From NCBI RefSeq assembly GCF_001584185.1, contig NZ_CP013234.1:1426001-1490000 (forward strand): DNA of 64,000 nt, given 5' to 3'. Below are positions 18,594 to 27,199 of the stretch, piece after piece. The notes under the pieces were generated by a model, which was not told the origin of the DNA, did no database searches, and was given only the letters and a program-made list of their open reading frames with translations. Both the position numbers and the translations under genes were made by a program. The first letter of the stretch is position 1. Each line of letters starts with the position of its first letter. This DNA comes from Collimonas pratensis (GTDB lineage: Bacteria > Pseudomonadota > Gammaproteobacteria > Burkholderiales > Burkholderiaceae_D).

Positions 18594-19663
18594 GGCAGCA
18601 ATCTGGCTAGGGTTGGCGTGAGCCAGAATTTTTTCAGCGAAAACCTGGTGGTGCTCAGTTCAAGCATGTGACTGCTGTCGGTAAGGATCAGCGTGAGGCT
18701 ATCCAGTTGCCCTTGCCGCATGGCTTGCAGCAAGGGTGCGAACCAGGTGCTTTCCAGGGTTTGCAGCTGCTCCAGCCAGCTCGACCATTCGCCGGTGAGC
18801 GCCGGCTGGATCAGCGTATCCAGCGTCAGCAGGCCTTGTTCCGGTTTGGCGGCGATGATGTCGGCGGCGCCGGCCTTGGCAACCGCCGTCTTGGCATACT
18901 GGCCGAGACCGCTGAAGCCGTCCGGCAGATTGAACACTTCGCGTTTGCCGATGCTTGGTGCGGTAGCGGGCGAACCACCCCACAGCCACAGAGAGTTGAC
19001 CGCCTGCTGACCCTGCATCTGGCGGCGTTCGTTCAAAGGATGGGCAAACCACAGCATCTGCACTTCATTCTGCAGCTTGCGCCAGTCGCGGGCGCCGTCG
19101 CCTTGCGGCATCCAGATATCGATGTTGTGCCCGCAGGTGGCGTCCGGCGTCGAGGTCAGCAGGCCCTGCCAGTCGTCGGCGCGCATGAACCAGCTGCCGG
19201 CGTCGCCATACACCAGCTCCCGTCCAACCTCGGCAAACAATGGCGCCGCGGCGTCGAACAATTCGCGCGAATCCACCTCGGACAAGGCGATCTGACGGAT
19301 ATCGGTCAGCACCAGATGGTCGCGGGCGATATGGATGTGCGCCGGATGCAATATGAACCAGATGCCTTGCTCTGCCGGCAGGCCCAGCGCGCGCATGGCG
19401 GCGCAGGCCAGGGCGGGGCTGTTATGCAGGTCTTGCCCTGGCGTGGGATGCGACGGCACAAACGAAGGTAAGGGAAATTGCGTGCTCAGCCACATTTCAT
19501 GCGGCAAAGCACGTGCAAAATCGTCGAATTCGCGGTGAGAATGCTCTTTTCTGGCGCGCGCCATCAGGGTGGCAAGGGCGGGCAGCTTCAATTCGCGCAA
19601 TAAATCGCGCGCCAGTTCCGGCGGCGGCAGGCCGAATGGCAATAGGATGGTTAAATGACTCAT
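18590..19663 (-). CDS. RpfE-type regulatory protein / phosphoglycerate mutase-like protein
   Basis: 357 aa. Starts MSHLTILLPFGLPPP. Contains EQGIWFILHPAHIHIARDHLVLTD and LWLWGGSP, features of the family annotated as RpfE-type regulatory proteins or cofactor-independent phosphoglycerate mutase-like proteins, which commonly precede recJ in Burkholderiales and Xanthomonadales. The biochemical role is not established. The frame is open further upstream to 19783, but the ATG at 19663 gives the conserved N-terminus. Confidence 0.8.
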   Translation of the reverse strand: MSHLTILLPFGLPPPELARDLLRELKLPALATLMARARKEHSHREFDDFARALPHEMWLSTQFPLPSFVPSHPTPGQDLHNSPALACAAMRALGLPAEQGIWFILHPAHIHIARDHLVLTDIRQIALSEVDSRELFDAAAPLFAEVGRELVYGDAGSWFMRADDWQGLLTSTPDATCGHNIDIWMPQGDGARDWRKLQNEVQMLWFAHPLNERRQMQGQQAVNSLWLWGGSPATAPSIGKREVFNLPDGFSGLGQYAKTAVAKAGAADIIAAKPEQGLLTLDTLIQPALTGEWSSWLEQLQTLESTWFAPLLQAMRQGQLDSLTLILTDSSHMLELSTTRFSLKKFWLTPTLARLLP

Positions 19664-19804
19664 GGCGAGATTGTAGGGCATCCGGGGAAGTGCGGCGAGT
19701 TTGGCGGGATTTATCCCGTTGGCTGCGTTCAGGGGAAAATGTGAGGATGGCGGAAACCCGATAGAATTTCCCTCACCTTTCATCGCGAGTCAACGCCAGC
19801 CACC

Positions 19805-20311
19805 ATGAACGCACAAAACTTGTTTACCACCTTGTTCGAATACAAAACCTGGGCCAACGAGACCTTATTTGCCACCATCGGCGCCTTGCCTGAGGATGCC
19901 CACGAGCGCGAGAAGCATGACGCGATCCGCATCCTGAATCACGTCTATGTAGTGGATTGCATATTTCAAGCCAACCTACAGCGCCTGCCGCACGTCTACA
20001 AAGGTTTGAACACGCCGGCCACGCCTGCGCTTGCCGATCTGCACGCGGCGGTGCGCGCGACCGATGGCTGGCTGCTTGCGTATGCCGGCGGTTTAAGCGA
20101 CGAGGAGCTGGATGAAGCCGTCGACTTCACTTTCGTCGACGGCTCGCCGGGACGGATGACGCGCGCCGAGATGCTGATGCATGTGCTCACGCACGGCAAT
20201 TACCATCGCGGTGCGGTCGGCCGTATCCTGTCGCAGATTGGCGTGCCGCCGCAGCGCGATACGCTGACGGTGTTCATGCACCGGCCGGAGCGTGCGCACG
20301 CCGGCCAGTAA
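19805..20311 (+). CDS. DinB-like metal-dependent protein
   Basis: 168 aa four-helix-bundle DinB superfamily protein. The metal-binding His triad is visible: His in RILNHVYVVD (about residue 46) and two in LTHGNYHRGAVG (about residues 131 and 135). Members act as thiol-dependent hydrolases or S-transferases using bacillithiol, mycothiol or glutathione, or have unknown substrates. Convergent with the siderophore receptor gene. Confidence 0.88.
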   Translation: MNAQNLFTTLFEYKTWANETLFATIGALPEDAHEREKHDAIRILNHVYVVDCIFQANLQRLPHVYKGLNTPATPALADLHAAVRATDGWLLAYAGGLSDEELDEAVDFTFVDGSPGRMTRAEMLMHVLTHGNYHRGAVGRILSQIGVPPQRDTLTVFMHRPERAHAGQ

Positions 20312-20342
20312 TGCTGGTGAACATTGGCCAGCGCCCGCATCG

Positions 20343-22496
20343 TCAGAAATTCAGCTTGGCGCTGAGCGTGAACTCGCGGCCGGCGCCGATATTGACGAAG
20401 GGTGTGCCGCTGCAGCAGCTGGCGGTGTAGTAGGTCGAATCGAAAAGATTCTTGACGTTGAACTGCCAGTCTACCGATTGCCCTTCGATCAAGGTGTTCC
20501 ACGAAACGAATGCATCCATCACGCGGCCGTAGGGCAGGCGATACACCTTGCCAGTGCCGTCGCCCACCGGCAGGCTGCTGAACACGCGGGCGCCGGCGCC
20601 GGCTCTGATGCGGCCTTCGACCGGGCCGATGCGCGAGATGCCGAAATCGCGCGTCAGGTACAGAGAGGCCGCATGCTTCGGCGTGTTCGGCAAGGGGTTG
20701 CCGGCCAGCTTGGGATCGTCGGCGTAGCGCGCTTCAGTATAAGCGTAGCTGCCGACCAGGCTCAGGTTCTGGCTGATGCGGCCGGTGGCGTCGAACTCCA
20801 GGCCGCGTGAGCGCGCCTTGCCGGCGTTGCGGGTGTAGTTGATGCCGTTGATGGTTTCGGTGGTCTGGATGTTGCGCTTCTGGATATCGAAGATCGCCAG
20901 CGTCGCGGTCAGGTTTTCGGTTTCCAGCTTGGAGCCGATTTCATAACCCTTGGCCAGTTCCGGCGGCAGTTCGCCGATCGGTGTGGCGATAGAAGTGTTG
21001 GGCTTGAACGATTCACTGTAGCTGGCGTACATCGACCAGTCTGGCGCCAGCTTGTAGACCACGCCGGCGCGCGGCGTCGCCCGTCCGGCGGTGACCTTGC
21101 TGCCGACGATGAAGGGACGGCCCTTGCCGGTCAGTTCGTTGAAATATTCATAGCGGGCGCCGGCCAGCAAGATCCAGCGCTCATCCAGATGGATAGAATC
21201 CTGCAGGAACACGCCGCGCGAAATCAGCTTGTCGGTCTGGTCGCTGTCGGCCGGGCTGATCTTGCTGCCGGCCGGCGTCAACTGGCCATATACCGGATTG
21301 TAGATATTGAACTGGCTATTGCTCGGGCCGCGATAGAGATCGCCCAGTACTCGGTAGTTGCGCATGTAATCGAGGCCGCCGACGATATCGTGGCGGATCT
21401 CGCCCCAGTTGAATTTGCCTTCCAGGTTCAGGGTCAACGTGTGGGCCGATTGCACGCCGTTTTGGGTGGCGTCGACGCGCCGGGTGGCGATGCCGGTGAC
21501 ATAGTTGACCGACAATACGCGCGCCTGCCAGTCGTTATAGTAGCTGCGGCTGAAGCCATAGCCGCCATGCAGGGTCCAGTCGGCATTCAGTTTATGGTCG
21601 AAGCGCAGGTTGACGGCGTCCGAGCGGCCGGCGGAGACATTGTAGGCTTCGTCGAAGCGGCGTTCCTTGGGCACCGCAACCGGATTGCCGCTGCGCGGAT
21701 CGATGATGGTGCCGCGGTCGATCGGCACCGAGTAATTCATGTGTTCGTAGGCGAACGACAGGGTAGTGTCGCGGCCGTACCAGGCCAGCGATGGTGCCAG
21801 CACCGATTGCGTGGTCTCGCCGAAGTTGCGCCAGTAATTGTTGCGCTGGTGATCCGCGATCAGGCGGTATGCCAGCCCGGAATCGCCGATCGGTCCGGTC
21901 AGGTCGACCTGTTCGCTGATGCCGCCGTAGCTGGAGCCGCTGAGCGTGACGGAACGCTGGTTTTCCAGCAGTGGCTTTTTGCTGATGACGTTGATCACGC
22001 CGCCCGGATCCATGCTGCCGTAGAGCATGGACGACGGTCCTTTCAGCACTTCGATGCGCTCCGTAGTTGGCGTGAAATTGCGCGGCTGCACCGACAGCAT
22101 GCCGTCGCGCAGCATCGAATTGTCGCGGTTGTCGCCGAAGCCGCGCTTGATGATGGCGTCCAGCGTGCCGCCCAGCGTATTGCCCATGCGGATGCCGGAC
22201 ACCGTATCCAGCGATTCCGCCAGGCTGCTCGGCTGGCGGTCCTGCAGGAACTGGGAGGTGACTACGCTGACCGCTTGCGGGACGTCGATCAGGGCGGCGT
22301 CGCTGCGGCTGGCGACGGATGCGCGTTTCGCCTGGTAGCCGTTTTCCGCCGCGTCGTCCCGGCTGGCTTTGACAGACACGATCGGCAGCGTATTTTCACT
22401 GACTGTCGCACTTGTGTTTGCTTGTGCTTGCGCATCGGCTGCAATGACGCCGTGCGCCAGCATGGCCGTACATATTCCTGCTAATTGCTTTCTCAA
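20343..22496 (-). CDS. TonB-dependent siderophore receptor
   Basis: 717 aa outer-membrane receptor of the FhuA/FpvA class. Signal peptide ending near ADAQAQA; no extra N-terminal signalling domain. Plug domain from about residue 60 (IDVPQAVSVVTSQFLQDR, IKRGFGDNRDNSMLRDG, EVLKGPSSMLYGSMDPGGVINVISKKP), followed by a 22-strand barrel ending in LSAKLNF with the terminal Phe. The ligand is unknown, probably a ferric siderophore. A Fur-box-like sequence lies 50-70 bp upstream. Confidence 0.93.
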   Translation of the reverse strand: MRKQLAGICTAMLAHGVIAADAQAQANTSATVSENTLPIVSVKASRDDAAENGYQAKRASVASRSDAALIDVPQAVSVVTSQFLQDRQPSSLAESLDTVSGIRMGNTLGGTLDAIIKRGFGDNRDNSMLRDGMLSVQPRNFTPTTERIEVLKGPSSMLYGSMDPGGVINVISKKPLLENQRSVTLSGSSYGGISEQVDLTGPIGDSGLAYRLIADHQRNNYWRNFGETTQSVLAPSLAWYGRDTTLSFAYEHMNYSVPIDRGTIIDPRSGNPVAVPKERRFDEAYNVSAGRSDAVNLRFDHKLNADWTLHGGYGFSRSYYNDWQARVLSVNYVTGIATRRVDATQNGVQSAHTLTLNLEGKFNWGEIRHDIVGGLDYMRNYRVLGDLYRGPSNSQFNIYNPVYGQLTPAGSKISPADSDQTDKLISRGVFLQDSIHLDERWILLAGARYEYFNELTGKGRPFIVGSKVTAGRATPRAGVVYKLAPDWSMYASYSESFKPNTSIATPIGELPPELAKGYEIGSKLETENLTATLAIFDIQKRNIQTTETINGINYTRNAGKARSRGLEFDATGRISQNLSLVGSYAYTEARYADDPKLAGNPLPNTPKHAASLYLTRDFGISRIGPVEGRIRAGAGARVFSSLPVGDGTGKVYRLPYGRVMDAFVSWNTLIEGQSVDWQFNVKNLFDSTYYTASCCSGTPFVNIGAGREFTLSAKLNF

Positions 22497-22539
22497 AACT
22501 TTATCCTCGCCTGGCTATTTATTTTTGGTAATAGGCGTC

Positions 22540-22566
22540 ATTATATATAAATGAGAATCATTCGTA
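22540..22566 (-). promoter_or_regulatory. Putative Fur box and -10 element of the siderophore receptor
   Basis: The sequence AAATGAGAATCATTCGTA (about 22549-22566) matches the core of the Fur consensus, with ATGAGAATCATT nearly perfect. On the minus strand a TATAAT -10 element (22545-22540) adjoins it, so bound Fur would block the promoter under iron-replete conditions. Confidence 0.65.
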
Positions 22567-22683
22567 ATTAATTGGGGTGGGATTTTTTCAAAACACAACG
22601 CAATTTGTCAAAACATCAATCTGGATCTGGGAAATAATGGTGAAATTTTTTCAGATTTGCATACTTGATATCAGGAGACAATC

Positions 22684-23061
22684 ATCGAAATTATTTTTCA
22701 GCTCATTGCCGAACTCGTACTGCAGGTGGTGTTCGAGATACTTATCGAATTTGGTCTCCACGCGTTTGTCGAGCCGTTTCGGCGGCCGCCCAATCCCTGG
22801 TTTGCAGGAACCGGCTATGCCATATTTGGCGTCATTGCCGGCGGCTTGAGCCTGTGGGCGTTCCCTGCGCTGTTTATCCAGGCAAAAAGCATGCAGCTGG
22901 TGAACCTGGCTTTGACGCCGGTACTTGCGGGCATTGCAATGACGGCGATCGGGGCCTGGCGGCTGCGTCGCAATCAATCCTTGATACGCCTTGACCGTTT
23001 TGCCTATGGCTATCTGTTCGCGTTGTCGATGGCACTGGTCCGCTTCGCATTGGCGCGATAG
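22684..23061 (+). CDS. Small membrane protein of unknown function, apparent AUC start
   Basis: 125 aa if started at ATC 22684. There is no ATG in frame after the upstream stop TGA at 22666-22668; the first GTG (22726) would give 111 aa. The ATC is 5 bp after a strong AGGAGA (22673-22678), and the residues it adds (IEIIFQLIAELVLQVVF) continue the hydrophobic amphipathic N-terminus. PPNPWFAGTGYAIFGVIAGGLSLWAFP and a C-terminal hydrophobic stretch suggest two to three membrane segments. I recognise a small conserved membrane-protein type without known function. Confidence 0.6.
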   Translation: MEIIFQLIAELVLQVVFEILIEFGLHAFVEPFRRPPNPWFAGTGYAIFGVIAGGLSLWAFPALFIQAKSMQLVNLALTPVLAGIAMTAIGAWRLRRNQSLIRLDRFAYGYLFALSMALVRFALAR

Positions 23062-23180
23062 GGCGCGCGAACGGGAGGCTCTCTGCAGGACGCAAGATAG
23101 CTCTGTAGAATTGCTGGATGCAAGTCCTGCCGGTAAAACAGAATTCTCAAAGAGACCATCGTCAAAAGGAATATTCAGTC

Positions 23181-24224
23181 ATGAGTTATCACGCATCAAG
23201 CAAGCGCTACGACGAAATGCAGTACCGTTTCTGCGGCCGTAGCGGCCTCAAGCTGCCGTTGTTGTCGATGGGACTCTGGCACAACTTCGGCGACACTACC
23301 TCGCTGGCGCGCCAGCGTGAGATGGTGCATACCGCTTTCGACCTTGGCATCACCCATTTCGACCTGGCCAACAACTACGGCCCGCCGTACGGCAGCGCCG
23401 AAACCAATTTTGGTCGTATCCTCAAGGAAGACCTGCGGCCTTACCGCGACGAGTTGATCATCTCTAGCAAGGCGGGCTGGGACATGTGGCCGGGGCCTTA
23501 CGGGCAGGGCGGCGGTTCGCGCAAGTACGTGCTGGCCAGCCTCGACCAGAGCCTCCAGCGGCTGGGCCTGGATTACGTCGATATCTTTTATTCGCACCGC
23601 TTCGATCCGGAGACGCCGCTGGAAGAAACCATGAGCGCGCTGGCGACTGCCGTGCAACAGGGCAAGGCGCTGTATGTCGGCGTCTCTTCCTATTCGCCGG
23701 CCAAGACGGCAGAAGCGGCGCAGCTGCTGCGCGACTGGAAAGTGCCTTGTTTGATCCATCAGCCGTCCTACAACATGTTCAATCGCTGGATCGAAGATGG
23801 CTTGCTGGATACGCTGGAACAGGAGGGCATGGGCTGCATTACTTTCACCGCCCTGGCGCAAGGGCTGCTGAGCGACAAGTACCTGAACGGCGTGCCGCAG
23901 GATTCGCGTATCAACCGCGAGGGCGGCGGTTCGCTGCAGCAAGCCCACCTGAGCCCGGAAAACCTGGCGCGGGTGCGGACTCTCAACGAGATCGCCAAGA
24001 CCCGCGGCCAGAGCCTGGCGCAGATGGCGCTGGCCTGGGTATTGCGCGATCCGCGCGTGACCACCACCCTGATCGGCGCCAGCAGCCCGGCCCAGATCCG
24101 GGAAAACGTAGCCGCCTTGCAACGCCTGGATTTTACGACGGAAGAGCTGGCAGCGATCGATGAGCAGGCTAAAGAAGGCGGCATCAACCTGTGGGAACGC
24201 TCCATAAAAGAGCTGGCGCCCTGA
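23181..24224 (+). CDS. gpr: Aldo/keto reductase, L-glyceraldehyde 3-phosphate reductase type (YghZ/Gpr)
   Basis: 347 aa TIM-barrel NADPH-dependent reductase. Very close in pattern to E. coli YghZ (346 aa): SKAGWDMWPGPYGQGGGSRKYV, LDYVDIFYSHRFDPETPLEETM and the C-terminal cofactor-binding stretch TTLIGASSPAQIRENVAAL. The catalytic tetrad Asp-Tyr-Lys-His is represented by FDLANNYGP, SSKAG and FYSHR. YghZ detoxifies L-glyceraldehyde 3-phosphate and methylglyoxal. ATG follows AAAGGA. A monocistronic unit ended by a terminator. Confidence 0.9.
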   Translation: MSYHASSKRYDEMQYRFCGRSGLKLPLLSMGLWHNFGDTTSLARQREMVHTAFDLGITHFDLANNYGPPYGSAETNFGRILKEDLRPYRDELIISSKAGWDMWPGPYGQGGGSRKYVLASLDQSLQRLGLDYVDIFYSHRFDPETPLEETMSALATAVQQGKALYVGVSSYSPAKTAEAAQLLRDWKVPCLIHQPSYNMFNRWIEDGLLDTLEQEGMGCITFTALAQGLLSDKYLNGVPQDSRINREGGGSLQQAHLSPENLARVRTLNEIAKTRGQSLAQMALAWVLRDPRVTTTLIGASSPAQIRENVAALQRLDFTTEELAAIDEQAKEGGINLWERSIKELAP

Positions 24225-24260
24225 TGCCACGCGTTTGAAAACTGCCATCTTGCAGATATA

Positions 24261-24288
24261 AAAACGGGCGCCCGAGGCGCCCGTTTTT
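24261..24288 (+). terminator. Intrinsic terminator after gpr
   Basis: A 12-bp stem AAAACGGGCGCC (24261-24272) / GGCGCCCGTTTT (24276-24287) with a 3-nt loop and T-run. Confidence 0.9.
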
Positions 24289-24326
24289 TCTTCTCCCCCT
24301 GATGCTTCGCCGCTAAACAGGTCCAT

Positions 24327-24370
24327 CTGAAATGGCAGGCTGACTGGAGCCGCAAGCCACGGTAATGCTG
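24327..24370 (-). pseudogene. Remnant of a GlxA/AraC-type HTH coding segment
   Basis: These 44 bases match 24547-24591, inside the neighbouring GlxA-type regulator, at 40 of 45 aligned positions with one single-base deletion. On the minus strand they would read SITVACG, then frameshift before QSACHF. At several differing positions they agree instead with the paralogue at 50955-52049, so this is probably a leftover of a third paralogue rather than a copy of its neighbour. Confidence 0.6.
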
Positions 24371-24372
24371 TT

Positions 24373-24427
24373 AATTGGGGTCAGAGTCGAATTTTTGAAC
24401 GGCAAAAATTCGACTCTGACCCTAATT
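24373..24427. repeat. REP-like element, family C copy 3
   Basis: Inverted repeat AATTGGGGTCAGAGTCGAAT.. (24373-24397) with its complement (24403-24427), one mismatch, 5-nt loop, followed by a T-run. It sits 5 bp beyond the stop of the GlxA-type regulator and can serve as its terminator (the strand toward gpr is A-rich). Confidence 0.8.
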
Positions 24428-24431
24428 TTTT

Positions 24432-25448
24432 TTATACGAATGCGGCGGGCTGCTGGTTTTGCGTTGCGAGCAGTGCTGCCGGTACTGCTGCTTGCTGGCG
24501 GCGTTCGGTGCTGGGGGCGACGCTGAAGATTTCGCGGTAGGTCTTGCTGAAGTGGCAGGCTGACTGGAAGCCGCATGCGACGGTGATGCTGAGGATCGAC
24601 ATGTCGGTCTGGCGCAGCAGTTCCCTGGCCTTGCGCAGGCGCAGGGTCAGGTAGTAGTGGGTGGGCGACATGCCCATGTGCTCCTTGAACATGCGCTGCA
24701 GCTGGCGTGGCGACGAGTTGGACAGTTGCGCCAGTTCGTCTAGCGACAGCGGTTCTTCTATGTTGGCTTCCATCAGCGACACCACTTCCACCATGGCCGG
24801 GCGGGCGGAGGTCATGCGTACCGTCAGCGGCACCCGTTGCTGGTCTTTGTGGTCGCGGACATGTTCCAGGATGAACTGGTCGGCAATCGCGGCAATCGTG
24901 GTTTTTCCGACTTGTCCGGAAATCAGGTTCAGCATCATGTCCAGCGGCGCAATGCCGCCGGTGCAGGTGATGCGGTCGCGGTCGACTACGAACAGGTCAG
25001 GCGCGAAGGCAATTGCGGGATATGAGCGCTTTATCGACGACAGGTTTTCCCAGTGCGTGGCGCAGGTATAGCCGTCCAGCAGTCCGGCTTCGGCCAGCGC
25101 GAAAGCGCCGGTGCACAGGCTGCCCAAGGTCTTCCCTTGTTTTGCCAGGTTTCTTAGCAAGTCCAGGGTGGCGCTGTTGATGGCGCTGGCGATTTGCGTA
25201 CCGCCGCAGACGAAGACGGCATCGGCGGCCGGGCACTGGTCGGCGCGCATGGTGGTGACGGCGAGGCCGTTGCTGGCGCTCACGGCGCCGCCTTCGGGAC
25301 TGATGATGGACCAGCGGTAGAGCGGTTTTCCTTCCAGATAATTCGCCATTCTCAGCACTTCGATGGCATTTGAAAATGCCAGCATCGTGAAGTTGTTGAG
25401 CGGCATGAAAGCAAAGTGGGTGAAGGAAGTGGAAGTGCTTTTTGACAT
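24432..25448 (-). CDS. GlxA family AraC-type regulator, GbdR/CdhR-like (betaine cluster 1)
   Basis: 338 aa. DJ-1/PfpI-like sensor domain at the N-terminus (HFAFMPLNNFTMLAFSNAIEVLRMANYL; elbow GSLCTGAFALAEAGLL; THWENLSSI) and a C-terminal AraC domain (SLDELAQLSNSSPRQLQRMFKEHMG, MSILSITVACGFQSACHFSKTYRE). GbdR of Pseudomonas, activator of glycine betaine catabolism, has this architecture. Divergently placed before glyA and the dgc/gbc genes, so it probably activates them. ATG 25448 follows GGAGCAGG. Alternative: a sarcosine (SouR-like) or carnitine (CdhR-like) sensor. Confidence 0.85.
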   Translation of the reverse strand: MSKSTSTSFTHFAFMPLNNFTMLAFSNAIEVLRMANYLEGKPLYRWSIISPEGGAVSASNGLAVTTMRADQCPAADAVFVCGGTQIASAINSATLDLLRNLAKQGKTLGSLCTGAFALAEAGLLDGYTCATHWENLSSIKRSYPAIAFAPDLFVVDRDRITCTGGIAPLDMMLNLISGQVGKTTIAAIADQFILEHVRDHKDQQRVPLTVRMTSARPAMVEVVSLMEANIEEPLSLDELAQLSNSSPRQLQRMFKEHMGMSPTHYYLTLRLRKARELLRQTDMSILSITVACGFQSACHFSKTYREIFSVAPSTERRQQAAVPAALLATQNQQPAAFV

Positions 25449-25914
25449 GACCTGCTCCGTTGGCAAACATCAGCGATGGACAATGTAACGTTGAAATGGC
25501 TGAACTAACAAACGCTTTCGGTTGTGCGTCGCAATAAGCATGCCAAGCCGACCAGATGCCATGGCGTCGTCGGCCGTAGGATCAATTACCGTCTGGATTT
25601 GCGCGGCGCAGGAGGATGCCGGACGGGATGGCGGACTGCGCACGACACGCTGATCTTGCGCCCACAATCGGCGGCAATAATTGCAAAAAAACCACGTCGG
25701 CGATCCCGCTTTTTGTGCAAGCGATCCATTTCGGCGCAAGCGGCGTGGGAGGGTGTCAAAACCGGTGCCAAAACCGGCGCTTGGCTAAAAGTGACAGCAA
25801 TGTCGCAAATTGAAAGGTTCCCGTCAGATCAAGTCAATAGCGGGCAAGGCCTTGGGACAAGAATGATGTCAAGAGTTAGCCCCTTAGACGCATCCCTTTT
25901 CCCAGGACCTCAAC
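25449..25914. other. Divergent regulatory region between the GlxA-type regulator and glyA
   Basis: A 466-bp gap without a convincing gene. It holds a short tandem repeat, TGTCAAAACCGG (25754) and TGCCAAAACCGG (25767), 13 bp apart, and TGTCGCAAA (25801), related to motifs upstream of the transport genes near 48.4 and 52.0 kb. No glycine riboswitch core was seen. Confidence 0.5.
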
Positions 25915-27183
25915 ATGACACTTCCCGCATTTTCTCAGTCGCTGGCGGAACGCGACGCCCCGATCAAGCGTGCCATAGATCTTGAACTGCAGCGCCAGCA
26001 AAACCAGATCGAGATGATCGCCTCGGAAAACATCGTGTCGCGCGCGGTGCTGGAAGCGCAGGGCTCGGTGCTGACCAACAAGTACGCCGAAGGCTATCCG
26101 GGCAAACGCTATTACGGCGGCTGCGAATTCGCCGACCAGGTGGAAACCCTGGCGCTGGAACGGGTCAAGCAGTTGTTTGGCGCCAAATTCGCCAACGTGC
26201 AGCCGCATTCCGGCGCCCAGGCCAACGGCGCCGTCATGCTGGCGCTGGTCAAGCCGGGCGAAACGGTGCTGGGCATGTCGCTCGACGCCGGCGGCCACCT
26301 GACGCACGGCGCGCGGCCGGCCATGTCGGGCAAGTGGTTCAATGCGGTGCAGTACGGCGTCAACCGCGACACTTATCTGATCGACTATGACGAAGTGGAA
26401 GCGCTGGCCAAGCTGCACAAGCCGCGCCTGATCATCGCCGGCTACTCGGCCTATCCGCGCCAGCTCGATTTCGCCCGCTTCCGCGCTATCGCCGACAGCG
26501 TCGATGCGTTGCTGATGGTCGACATGGCGCATATCGCCGGCCTGGTGGCGACCGGCCATCATCCTAGCCCGGTGCCGCATGCGCATGTGGTCACCTCGAC
26601 TACCCACAAGACCTTGCGCGGGCCGCGCGGCGGCTTCGTCCTGACCAACGACGAAGACATCGCCAAGAAAATCAATTCCGCCGTATTCCCGGGCTTGCAG
26701 GGTGGCCCGCTGATGCACGTAATCGCAGGCAAGGCGGTGGCGTTCGGGGAGGCGCTGGAGCCGGAGTTCAAGGAATATATCGGCGAGGTGGTCGCTAATG
26801 CCAAGGCGCTGGGCGAAGTACTGCTGGCTGGCGGTGTCGACCTGGTCACCGGCGGCACCGAAAACCATCTGCTGCTGGTCGACCTGCGTCCCAAGGGTTT
26901 GAAGGGTACGCAGGTGGAGCATGCGCTGGAACGTGCCGGCATCACTTGCAACAAAAACGGCATTCCCTTCGATACCGAAAAGCCGACGGTCACTTCCGGC
27001 ATCCGCCTCGGCACGCCGGCCGGCACCGCGCGCGGTTTTGGCGTCGACGAGTTCCGCACCATCGGCCGCCTGACGGTAGAGATCTTCGACGCCCTGGCGC
27101 GCAAGCCGGAGGGAGATGCCGAAGTCGAGCAAAAAGTGCTGACCGAAGTGCAGGCCCTGTGCAAGCGCTTCCCTATCTATTGA
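25915..27183 (+). CDS. glyA: Serine hydroxymethyltransferase
   Basis: 422 aa. PLP enzyme converting glycine plus 5,10-methylene-THF to serine and THF. The PLP lysine is in [14 protein letters not shown] (about residue 232); N-terminal signatures [21 protein letters not shown] and [17 protein letters not shown]. Here it is the first gene of the betaine degradation operon, so its role is to turn betaine-derived glycine and one-carbon units into serine. It may be a catabolic paralogue of a housekeeping glyA elsewhere. Confidence 0.97.
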   Translation: MTLPAFSQSLAERDAPIKRAIDLELQRQQNQIEMIASENIVSRAVLEAQGSVLTNKYAEGYPGKRYYGGCEFADQVETLALERVKQLFGAKFANVQPHSGAQANGAVMLALVKPGETVLGMSLDAGGHLTHGARPAMSGKWFNAVQYGVNRDTYLIDYDEVEALAKLHKPRLIIAGYSAYPRQLDFARFRAIADSVDALLMVDMAHIAGLVATGHHPSPVPHAHVVTSTTHKTLRGPRGGFVLTNDEDIAKKINSAVFPGLQGGPLMHVIAGKAVAFGEALEPEFKEYIGEVVANAKALGEVLLAGGVDLVTGGTENHLLLVDLRPKGLKGTQVEHALERAGITCNKNGIPFDTEKPTVTSGIRLGTPAGTARGFGVDEFRTIGRLTVEIFDALARKPEGDAEVEQKVLTEVQALCKRFPIY

Positions 27184-27199
27184 GATCAAGGAGCACGCC

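Noticed and set aside
25449..25914. Possible glycine riboswitch upstream of glyA
   Set aside because: I searched for the conserved aptamer core blocks and found none in the gap or before sdaA or soxB.
25524..25985. Plus-strand open frame running through the glyA promoter region into glyA
   Set aside because: No good start or ribosome-binding site, composition like non-coding DNA, and it overlaps the glyA start in another frame.
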